A DNA stretch of 11,681 bases from DYRB01 sp041307765 (lineage in GTDB: Bacteria > Pseudomonadota > Gammaproteobacteria > Chromatiales > Chromatiaceae). The notes under the pieces were generated by a model. That model did not search any database. It was not told the origin of the DNA and saw only the letters and a program-made list of their open reading frames with translations. This document shows positions 1-4,688 of this stretch, one piece after another. The stretch covers positions 1-11,681 of the forward strand of contig JBFZCW010000229.1 of assembly GCA_041307765.1 (NCBI GenBank). Direction: 5' to 3'. Made by a program: the position numbers and the translations under genes. Each line of letters opens with the position of its first letter. Within the stretch, counting starts at the first letter, position 1.

Positions 1-245
1 AGCAGGTAGCCCGCCATGAGCAGCCCGACGCGTCGATTCTCGTTTTCCAGGGCCGTGAGGAGCTTGTCGGCCACGATCTGGCCGCGTTGGATCTGGCTGG
101 GGTTGTCCACCCAGTCGCGGCTCATCTGCCAGCCCTTGTCCATGTCCCGGTCGAGCTCTGCGAAGAACTCCTCACCCTGGGCGATGACGGCATCGGGCAC
201 GTCCAGCGAGTAGATCTGATCGTCGATGATCGCTTTGAGTATCAT
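1..245 (-). CDS. Conserved hypothetical protein, 3' part cut off by window edge
   Basis: Reading leftward from an ATG at 245-243, an open frame runs off the left edge after 81 codons, so the C-terminus is missing. The start MILKAIIDDQIYSLDVPDAV is followed by a polar stretch rich in W, D and R (WQMSRDWVDNP at about residues 39-49) and a helical segment (ADKLLTALENENRRVGLLMAGY, about 59-80, given here as two halves of one helix). A GGAGG ribosome site lies 7 nt upstream, which supports the start. There is no signal peptide, cysteine cluster or obvious catalytic motif. The gene is divergent from the PKHD hydroxylase at 363, and both share a palindromic control region. I do not recognise a named family. 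The look is that of a small soluble protein kept in sulfur oxidizers, but that is an impression and not a database result. Confidence 0.7.
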   Translation of the reverse strand, partial: MILKAIIDDQIYSLDVPDAVIAQGEEFFAELDRDMDKGWQMSRDWVDNPSQIQRGQIVADKLLTALENENRRVGLLMAGYL

Positions 246-266
246 CCTGGGCCTCCGCGGTTCGGC

Positions 267-286
267 GTAGAATCCGGCGATTCTAC
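267..286. promoter_or_regulatory. 20-bp palindrome, candidate operator in divergent control region
   Basis: Two perfect 8-bp inverted arms, GTAGAATC (267-274) and GATTCTAC (279-286), flank a 4-bp spacer CGGC. The site lies between the divergent starts at 245 (minus) and 363 (plus), about 22 bp from the former. Its symmetry, size and place fit the operator of a dimeric regulator. It is A/T-richer than its surroundings. CCGCGG occurs on both sides, at 255-260 and 294-299. It could also form a hairpin in a transcript. The cognate regulator is unknown. Confidence 0.5.
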
Positions 287-362
287 CAAAGGCCCGCGGT
301 CTCCATGGGCCTGCTTGGGGTCTCTGCCGCGACGAAGACGCCAATCACCGGGATCTACCGCC

Positions 363-1037
363 ATGTTGTTGACCATCCCTGGACTACTCAACCTCGCCCA
401 GCTCGAAAAGATTCGGGAGATCCTCGCTGGGGCCGGGTTCGTCGACGGGCGCCTGACCGCCGGCTTTGCTGCAGCGCGGGTCAAGCGTAACCTGGAGCTC
501 AAACAGGACCCCGAGCGACTCCAGCGCCTGATCCGCATCATCATGGCGAGCCTCGCCCACAACGAGCGCTTTCGCTTCGGGGCACTGCCGCACCGGGTCG
601 CCGATCCCATCGTCGCCCGGTACGAACCGGGGATGACCTACGGTGACCACGTGGACGACCCGATCATGGGCACCAGCGGGCCGCGCTTTCGCACCGACGT
701 CTCCATGACCATCTTCCTGAACCCGCCGGAGTCTTACGAGGGCGGGGAATTGACGGTGCGCACTCCCTTCGGAGACCGCAAGGTCAAGCTCCCGGCGGGG
801 GATGCGGTGATCTACCCCTCCTCCAGCCTGCACCATGTGTCGGAGGTGACGGCAGGGGAGCGTCTGGTGGCCCTGACCTGGATTCAGAGCTATGTGCGGG
901 ACGCGGCTCGGCGCGAGCTCCTCTACGAGCTCAACCTGGCCCGCGAAAGCCTTTTGAAGGAGGCCCCGGGGACCGAGACAACGGGGTATGTCGACCGGTC
1001 CTACGCCAACCTGCTGCGGATGTGGGCGGATCTTTAA
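363..1037 (+). CDS. PKHD-type Fe(II)/2-oxoglutarate-dependent hydroxylase (PiuC/YbiX family)
   Basis: This is a 224-aa soluble enzyme of the Fe2OG dioxygenase superfamily, the usual length for PiuC/YbiX. The iron triad is visible: H96 and D98 in YGDHVDDP, and H157 in SSSLHHVS, with R167 in GERLVALTW as the expected 2-oxoglutarate anchor. The N-terminus MLLTIPGLLN, followed by two helices and GFVDGRLTAG, is typical of the family, so the ATG at 363 was preferred to in-frame codons further upstream that would add a low-complexity R/P-rich extension. The Shine-Dalgarno sequence is weak. PiuC proteins are often linked to iron uptake in other bacteria, but the natural substrate is not established. 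Here the gene stands beside a divergent hypothetical gene and ends at a terminator facing the DsrC-like gene. Family is certain; role in sulfur metabolism is only implied by location. Confidence 0.92.
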   Translation: MLLTIPGLLNLAQLEKIREILAGAGFVDGRLTAGFAAARVKRNLELKQDPERLQRLIRIIMASLAHNERFRFGALPHRVADPIVARYEPGMTYGDHVDDPIMGTSGPRFRTDVSMTIFLNPPESYEGGELTVRTPFGDRKVKLPAGDAVIYPSSSLHHVSEVTAGERLVALTWIQSYVRDAARRELLYELNLARESLLKEAPGTETTGYVDRSYANLLRMWADL

Positions 1038-1087
1038 GGCCCGGCCAACGCGGACTCGCTGCGTGGGTTGTTGCGCGAAAACGAAAA

Positions 1088-1108
1088 GGGCAGCGCGGGG
1101 CGCTGCCC
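1088..1108 (-). terminator. Hairpin terminator between convergent genes (U-tract on minus strand)
   Basis: A perfect 8-bp stem, GGGCAGCG (1088-1095) with CGCTGCCC (1101-1108), closes a 5-nt loop. Read on the minus strand the stem is followed by TTTTCGTTTT (complement of 1078-1087), a good U-tract, so it should end the transcript of the DsrC-like gene at 1495-1157. On the plus strand the tail is only TGTTTGC, giving weaker termination for the hydroxylase. A second inverted pair, CCGGGCG (1121-1127) with CGCCCGG (1141-1147), lies nearer the minus-strand stop codon. Confidence 0.8.
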
Positions 1109-1156
1109 TGTTTGCTGGGTCCGGGCGGAGCCCTGGGTTGCGCCCGGAGTCCGCCC

Positions 1157-1495
1157 TTAGTATCCGCCCTTGCGGTGAACCTGGGGCAGCCCGGCGATCT
1201 TGGTGCCCTGCTTGGTCGGGGCCAGGGGGAAGAGGGTGTAGAGGTCCTTGCTGGTGGGTTTGGATCCCCACTTCTTGCCCATGTCCTTCAGCACGACGCG
1301 CTCCATGGGCTGGTTCTGCCCATTGTTGACGTACTCGTTGCGCAGGTAGTTGATCACGTCCCAGTGCTTGTCGGTCAGCTCGATGCCTTCGATGGCGGCG
1401 ACTGCGCGCGCCACGTCCTCGTTCCAGTCGAGGTGGTTCTCGAGGAAACCGGCCTCGGTGGTCGCGATGGTGACGCCGTTCACTTCGATGGACAT
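1157..1495 (-). CDS. DsrC/TusE-family protein lacking all cysteines (RspA-like)
   Basis: The 112-aa product shares the whole DsrC fold pattern with the true DsrC of this window: MSIEVNGV at the start, LTDKHWDVINYLRNEY in the middle, and DLYTLFPLAPTKQGTKIAGLP near the end. It has no cysteine anywhere. The position of the inner DsrC cysteine is T98 (KQGTKIAG against KQACRYAG), and the conserved C-terminal TGCV is replaced by a longer VHRKGGY. It therefore cannot carry a persulfide or form the DsrC disulfide or trisulfide. Cysteine-less members of the superfamily have been grouped as RspA, proposed regulatory sulfur-related proteins, and this one fits that group. A GAGGAG ribosome site precedes the ATG. 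It is the last gene of the minus-strand set, before the 1088-1108 terminator. A DNA-, RNA- or protein-binding role is inference. Confidence 0.9.
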   Translation of the reverse strand: MSIEVNGVTIATTEAGFLENHLDWNEDVARAVAAIEGIELTDKHWDVINYLRNEYVNNGQNQPMERVVLKDMGKKWGSKPTSKDLYTLFPLAPTKQGTKIAGLPQVHRKGGY

Positions 1496-1547
1496 GGTTC
1501 TGCTCCTCTCGTCTCTACAGATGTGCCTTAGCCTTGGTTGGAGGGGG

Positions 1548-1589
1548 AGCCGGCCCTCGTCTCGCGAGTCCGGCCCATCACAGCCGGCT
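1548..1589. repeat. Inverted repeat in gap before the DsrC-like gene
   Basis: AGCCGGC (1548-1554) and GCCGGCT (1583-1589) form a perfect 7-bp inverted pair with a 28-nt loop in the 123-bp gap between the Cas6-like gene and the DsrC-like gene. Read in the direction of these genes (minus strand) no U-tract follows, so a terminator is unlikely. An RNA processing or binding site, or an operator, is possible. No convincing promoter was found in this gap, although TTGACA (minus strand, complement of 1602-1607) is present without a properly spaced -10 box. Confidence 0.35.
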
Positions 1590-1618
1590 AATTTTATGAA
1601 GTTGTCAAACGTTCGTCA

Positions 1619-2305
1619 TCAACTTCCTTTCTTCGCGGAATCGACCCCCTTGTGGGGGATGAAGATGCCGCAGCCGAGGTCCCGCCGGGGCCCAAGCCCC
1701 ACCTGTTGGAGCCGGACCGCCTCCTCCGGGCTTAGGTCGGCCAACATCAGACTGCGGTTGCGTATGGGCCCCTCCGGCGTCTCCAGCACCAGCTCCTTGC
1801 CGCAGACGGCTTTGCGCACGGTGATCCCAAGGGGTCGCAGCTCGGCCACGGCCCAGGTGAGGAAGGCGTCTTCGCCGTCGCCGGGGCGGCTCACCACCTG
1901 ACGGGAAAAGAGGGTGGACTCCTTGCTCAGACCCCGGGTCTTGGCGGGGCCGATGGTCATGGGGCAGCCAACCAGGTCCAGCGTGGTCCCGCACAGGGCC
2001 GCTTCTAGGTCTCCCACGCGTCCCTTGGGGATTCGGATGACGAGCTTGGTGCGTCGCGAGGGGATCAGGTGCTGGTCGCCGCCGTGCTCGGGGCGCTCCC
2101 ATCCGTTCTGGGACCCGGCGACGTGGATGTTGTGCACCGCAGCCCCGGGTTCTGTGCCCAACCAGGGTACGACGCTGTGCAGGGCTACAGAGAGGGCGTG
2201 CGCGTGGTCCACCGGGAGGCGCCTGCACTCGATGGTGAACAGCACGTCGAGGATGTCGTCGGGGACATCGAAGGGTCGATCGGTGTGATCTTCTTGCCAG
2301 TACAT
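1619..2305 (-). CDS. Cas6-like protein, Cmx6/MYXAN-type, stand-alone
   Basis: The 228-aa product matches the Cas6/Cmx6 (type I-MYXAN) pattern as I know it: a start of the type MYWQEDHTDRPFDVPDD, then IECRRLPVDHAHAL (about 25-38), HNIHVAGSQNGW (58-69), SRRTKLVIRIPKGRV (83-97), RNRSLMLADLSPEE (183-195) and a C-terminal glycine-rich loop GLGPRRDLGCG (203-213) followed by IFIPHK. Cas6 proteins are metal-independent endoribonucleases with tandem ferredoxin-like folds that cut CRISPR repeat RNA. H34 and H36 in the early VDHAHAL segment are plausible catalytic residues. No array, effector or adaptation gene is visible. The ATG at 2305 was chosen because upstream in-frame sequence overlaps the preceding gene and is R/P-rich; it has no clear Shine-Dalgarno. 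It sits between a 240-aa hypothetical and a DsrC-like gene on the same strand. RNA cleavage, RNA binding only, or a non-CRISPR target are all open. Confidence 0.85.
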   Translation of the reverse strand: MYWQEDHTDRPFDVPDDILDVLFTIECRRLPVDHAHALSVALHSVVPWLGTEPGAAVHNIHVAGSQNGWERPEHGGDQHLIPSRRTKLVIRIPKGRVGDLEAALCGTTLDLVGCPMTIGPAKTRGLSKESTLFSRQVVSRPGDGEDAFLTWAVAELRPLGITVRKAVCGKELVLETPEGPIRNRSLMLADLSPEEAVRLQQVGLGPRRDLGCGIFIPHKGVDSAKKGS

Positions 2306-2315
2306 AGGTGTCGGT

Positions 2316-2328
2316 CCGCAGGTTGCGG
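2316..2328 (-). other. Small stem-loop just upstream of the Cas6-like start
   Basis: CCGCA (2316-2320) and TGCGG (2324-2328) form a 5-bp stem with a 3-nt loop. It lies about 10 nt upstream of the ATG of the Cas6-like gene, in the place where a ribosome site would be expected. It may affect translation or serve as a protein-binding hairpin. Confidence 0.3.
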
Positions 2329-2346
2329 GTCGCCAGTGCGCCCGGA

Positions 2347-2367
2347 GGCGAGGAACTGTCCCTCGCC
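2347..2367 (-). other. Perfect 7-bp stem-loop in the leader of the Cas6-like gene
   Basis: GGCGAGG (2347-2353) and CCTCGCC (2361-2367) are perfectly complementary around a 7-nt loop. It lies in the 70-nt gap between the stop of the 240-aa gene (2376) and the Cas6-like start (2305), so it is part of the mRNA if the genes are co-transcribed. No U-tract follows, so it is not a classical terminator. Its size is like the hairpins of CRISPR repeats recognised by Cas6 enzymes, which makes it a candidate target for autoregulation; that is inference. Confidence 0.45.
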
Positions 2368-2375
2368 CTCGGCGC

Positions 2376-3098
2376 TCAGTTGGAAGGTAGCTTGGCCTGC
2401 AGGGCGTTGCGGTCGAACCACCAATCGTCCTGGACCAGGACATCGACCACGTTGCGCAGGCGCACCAGGAACTTCTCGGGCTCACGCAGCTCGAGGCGGT
2501 CCATCCAGAGGTCGAACTCGGCCTGGGTCTGGACCCCGCTGTGGCGGCGCGCGACATTACCGAGGATCTGGGAGCTGAAGAACATCAGGTTGTCACGCTG
2601 GTTCCCGGTGGCGCGCAGGTCGGCGACGAACATGGCGGTGGTGGCCGCCACTGCAGCCCCGTCGGCGTCGTCCGGGGTCTCGTCGACCACGTGGGTCAGC
2701 AGCTCCACCGTCAGATCCGGGTCGATGGGGTAGGTGACCGCGAGCCAGATGCCCTGCCCGAGGGCGCAGAGTGATTCTGGCTGCCCGCACTGGAACAGGA
2801 CGTCGCAGGCATCCGCCGCGGACTCCCAGTCCTCCTCGGCGATGAAGACGTCCAGGGACTCGCGTGCCGGTCCCCAAGCCTCTTCGCCCCGCTCGAGACC
2901 CACCAGGGTGCGGGCCATCTGCAGACGTAGGTCGGCGAGATCCTTGGGCCGGCCGGCCACGCGGCGCAGGTTTGTGAAGTGTTCGGAAAGCGCCTCTAGG
3001 TGCGACTCCAGTGCGGCCATCTCGGCGCTGCGGTTGATCACGGAGTCGGCCGCGGTATCGCTGAGCCGGGCGACGCTGCTGTTGTCGGAGTACTTCAT
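2376..3098 (-). CDS. Hypothetical protein, helical, possibly TPR-like
   Basis: A 240-aa soluble protein starts at the ATG at 3098, preceded by GAGG 5 nt upstream; an in-frame extension to 3170 would run over the 63-aa gene upstream and is rejected. The sequence looks almost all-helical. The section at about residues 50-115 (RLQMARTLVGLERGEEAW, then SLDVFIAEEDWESAADACDV and LFQCGQPESLCALG) has the spacing of small and large residues of TPR-like helix pairs. Further on come DLRATGNQRDNLMFFSSQIL (160-179) and, at the end, VRLRNVVDVLVQDDWWFDRN (212-231). There is no signal peptide, membrane segment or metal motif. It lies 26 bp after the 63-aa gene and 70 bp before the Cas6-like gene, so an operon is likely. 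I do not recognise a named family; an adaptor role for protein binding is a guess. Confidence 0.8.
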   Translation of the reverse strand: MKYSDNSSVARLSDTAADSVINRSAEMAALESHLEALSEHFTNLRRVAGRPKDLADLRLQMARTLVGLERGEEAWGPARESLDVFIAEEDWESAADACDVLFQCGQPESLCALGQGIWLAVTYPIDPDLTVELLTHVVDETPDDADGAAVAATTAMFVADLRATGNQRDNLMFFSSQILGNVARRHSGVQTQAEFDLWMDRLELREPEKFLVRLRNVVDVLVQDDWWFDRNALQAKLPSN

Positions 3099-3124
3099 AG
3101 GTGCCTCAAAGCGAGCCGGGGTGG

Positions 3125-3316
3125 TCAACGGATTGGGCCGCTGAAGGCCGCCTCGAGTCGATCTTCCCAATTGTCCGGGGTATCCGGGAAGGGTGGTTTG
3201 ACGTCCATGCGAAAGAATCGCTCGCCGCTGCGGGCCACGGCCTGCACCATGGGTATCAGGTCTTCGAAGGACTCCATTTCGCTGTTGCCCACCAGGAGCT
3301 CGCTCAGTTTTAGCAT
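3125..3316 (-). CDS. Small hypothetical protein (63 aa)
   Basis: This short frame starts with MLKLSELLVG and ends with DNWEDRLEAAFSGPIR. It has the hydrophobic/charged pattern of a folded soluble protein (SFEDLIPMVQAVARSGERFF in the middle, then a proline-rich VKPPFPDTPDN), no cysteine and no membrane segment. Support for it being real comes from position: it fills the space between two co-oriented genes, with an AAGG element upstream of the ATG, and stops 26 bp before the 240-aa gene. The opposite strand shows no better gene. It may be a partner or small subunit of the 240-aa protein. Function unknown. Confidence 0.65.
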   Translation of the reverse strand: MLKLSELLVGNSEMESFEDLIPMVQAVARSGERFFRMDVKPPFPDTPDNWEDRLEAAFSGPIR

Positions 3317-3401
3317 GGTCTGCCTTGTCGCCCTCGTCGTGTTCGATTCGTGTCTGTGTTGCCGCGTCCTGTCGGGACGAGGCCCGGCGCGGTGCTCCGG
3401 C

Positions 3402-4292
3402 CTAGCCGGTAAAAGCCTGGACCCGATCCAGGTAACGGGCCCGAAGGAGCAGCCGCCCCGCTCCCGTCGGATCGGTGAACCCGGTGCGGTTGTGAAGCAC
3501 GTTATTGCTCACGTACCCCTCGCCCGGCTTCAGCTTGTACCGAAACATGTAGACGCTGGGCTGGGAAAGCAAGCGAGTCAGCCGTTCCCGCGCGGCGTCC
3601 AGAGCCGCGGTCGATTTCCATGTGATGTTGCGGGTGCGGGCGGAATAACGCATGTGCAGGCGCCCTTCGATCACCGAAAACACGGGCCCTGTACTCGCCG
3701 GGCGCAGTTGCATCCCGCTCCGCACGTTGGCCGGGACCGTCATCGCGTCGGGTTCCATCAGGGCCTGAATCAGACAGGGATCCTCGTCGCGCAGTTGAAT
3801 GTAGGCGATCTCTGGGTCCAGCAGGGTGTTCTCGCCGCCAACGGCGGCGTCGCGCACACAGAACAGCATCCAGGCGCGAACCTCTGACCCCGGGGCCTGA
3901 TAGTAGCCGTCCGTGTGCCAGCTCAGGGGTCGGTCGGTATACGGGATGTACTCGCTGGCCCGCCCGGTCGGGCGGACGGCGATGGCGCTCACCGCCCGCT
4001 CGTCAGCGCACAGGTTCGCGTCCAGCCGCACGAGCCCCAGGCGACGCCCAAAGGCAACCAGCGCCGCGGCGTCGATCTGTGCGGGGTCACGGCAGGCGAT
4101 CAGGGCCAGGTTGAACTTGGCGATCAGAGCGCCGATGGCCGTCAGTTCGGCGGGGTCCGGGGTGCCTAAGTGGGCGACGCCTACGCGCAGCTCTCCGGCG
4201 CCGCGGGCCCAGTCTCGGAGCTTTCTCGCCCGCCAAGCAACGTACGCGGCACTGTTGGTCAGATCGAAAGGGTCCGGTATCGCGTGGATCAA
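3402..4292 (-). CDS. TauD/TfdA-family Fe(II)/2-oxoglutarate dioxygenase
   Basis: A 296-aa soluble enzyme of the TauD/TfdA fold. The iron site is visible as H126-x-D128 in LSWHTDGYY, with the distal H267 in VLHNRTGF. R280 or R284 in GRLLLRARYL is the likely 2-oxoglutarate anchor, and VGGENTLLDP (151-160) matches the conserved GGxT-type loop of the family. Length is as usual for the family (about 280-300). The frame has a TAA stop six codons upstream of a TTG at 4292 and no ATG or GTG before residue 142, so TTG is the only reasonable start. TauD releases sulfite from taurine and related enzymes act on other small molecules, so a sulfonate substrate would suit a sulfur locus, but the substrate cannot be read from sequence. 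It is the first gene of the minus-strand set and divergent from dsrA; 85 bp separate it from the 63-aa gene. Confidence 0.9.
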   Translation of the reverse strand: MIHAIPDPFDLTNSAAYVAWRARKLRDWARGAGELRVGVAHLGTPDPAELTAIGALIAKFNLALIACRDPAQIDAAALVAFGRRLGLVRLDANLCADERAVSAIAVRPTGRASEYIPYTDRPLSWHTDGYYQAPGSEVRAWMLFCVRDAAVGGENTLLDPEIAYIQLRDEDPCLIQALMEPDAMTVPANVRSGMQLRPASTGPVFSVIEGRLHMRYSARTRNITWKSTAALDAARERLTRLLSQPSVYMFRYKLKPGEGYVSNNVLHNRTGFTDPTGAGRLLLRARYLDRVQAFTG

Positions 4293-4309
4293 AACATCAG
4301 GAACCGCTT

Positions 4310-4338
4310 ATATTAGAATCCGTTGACTGACGTGCCAC
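4310..4338 (-). promoter_or_regulatory. Possible promoter of the minus-strand gene set
   Basis: On the minus strand, GTGGCA (complement of 4333-4338) and TAATAT (complement of 4310-4315) stand 17 bp apart, each matching four of six consensus bases. An overlapping TATAAG (4307-4312) matches five of six but lacks a -35 box. Either would put the transcript start only about 10 nt before the TTG at 4292, giving a nearly leaderless mRNA. The promoter overlaps TAGAATCCG (4314-4322), a 9-mer also found in the palindrome at 267-286. Confidence 0.3.
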
Positions 4339-4371
4339 GGACGCGTAACATCCTCCGCCACCTTGCACGGA

Positions 4372-4389
4372 CTAGGGTCTCTCTAGGGG
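4372..4389. repeat. Direct repeats CTAGGG spaced 11 bp
   Basis: CTAGGG occurs at 4372-4377 and again, as CTAGGGG, at 4383-4389, one helical turn apart. Further copies of GGGGT occur nearby at 4386-4390 and 4439-4443. They lie roughly 90-105 bp upstream of the -35 box of the dsr promoter. Equal-face spacing fits tandem activator binding, but no known regulator motif was matched. Confidence 0.3.
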
Positions 4390-4426
4390 TGCCAAGCCGC
4401 GCCCGGTCGGCGCGGAGATCGTCTCA

Positions 4427-4466
4427 CCTATCCCAAATGGGGTAGGGGACTGGCGCCTTCCTACCC
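4427..4466. repeat. Three-arm inverted repeat upstream of the dsr promoter
   Basis: Arm 1 CCTATCCC (4427-4434), arm 2 GGGGTAGG (4439-4446) and arm 3 CCTACCC (4460-4466) lie in a row. Arm 2 can pair with arm 1 (one mismatch, 4-nt loop) or with arm 3 (perfect 7 bp, 13-nt loop), so the two hairpins exclude each other. Because the block ends 11 bp before the -35 box, it most likely acts as DNA, as an operator for a regulator of dsr expression. If an earlier start exists it could be an RNA switch. Confidence 0.4.
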
Positions 4467-4477
4467 GAAGGTGCAGT

Positions 4478-4506
4478 GGGACACGCTCGCCGCGTTTACG
4501 TATATT
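4478..4506 (+). promoter_or_regulatory. Sigma70-like promoter of the dsr operon
   Basis: GGGACA (4478-4483, four of six bases as in the -35 consensus) and TATATT (4501-4506, five of six of the -10 consensus) stand 17 bp apart. The transcript would start near 4513 and leave a leader of about 175 nt before dsrA. This is the best match on the plus strand in the region; the long A/T-rich -10 stands out from the GC-rich context. Confidence 0.5.
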
Positions 4507-4688
4507 TACTTAGCGGCCGACGATAGGGCGGCGACATGGCAGCCACCAGCGGCTGACGCCCCGCGTGCCCCCGCCGGCTTGATGTGATGTATGGCGGGCC
4601 CGGGCGCTTTCAAGGGCGACCGGCCGCTGGGATACCCCAAGACTTCCCGAATCCTTCCCATTCCTGAAAGATTAGGAGCGACAGCGCA

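Larger units (their letters stand above)
4293..4688. promoter_or_regulatory. Divergent control region between the dioxygenase set and dsrA
   Basis: This 396-bp region without a credible gene holds the control sequences of both transcription units. Near its left end lies an A/T-rich stretch (4307-4319) with a weak minus-strand promoter. The middle (4372-4466) has direct and inverted repeats. A sigma70-like promoter for dsrA lies at 4478-4506, and a leader of about 175 nt follows, containing short self-complementary stretches (GCCCGGGC at 4598-4605; TGGG-ATAC-CCCA near 4628-4639) and pyrimidine-rich sequence just before the AGGAG at 4674-4678. No riboswitch class was recognised. Confidence 0.6.

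Noticed and set aside
87..362. N-terminal extension of the PKHD hydroxylase to an upstream in-frame ATG
   Set aside because: The extension overlaps the divergent gene and its control region and is low-complexity; family members begin at MLLTIPG.
384..1271. 295-aa frame antisense to the PKHD hydroxylase
   Set aside because: It lies opposite a gene with a full catalytic triad, has a biased H/R/G/P composition and runs across the terminator at 1088-1108.
1583..1620. Promoter for the DsrC-like gene in the gap after the Cas6-like gene
   Set aside because: TTGACA and TAAAAT occur on the minus strand but only about 6 bp apart, and no partner box lies at the proper distance for either.
2306..2557. 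Longer start of the Cas6-like gene
   Set aside because: It would overlap the end of the 240-aa gene and adds R/S/P-rich sequence unlike Cas6; the family-like MYWQED start is at 2305.
4591..4688. Upstream reading frame in the dsrA leader
   Set aside because: The ATG at 4591 has no ribosome site and the frame continues into dsrA out of phase; no leader-peptide feature is present.
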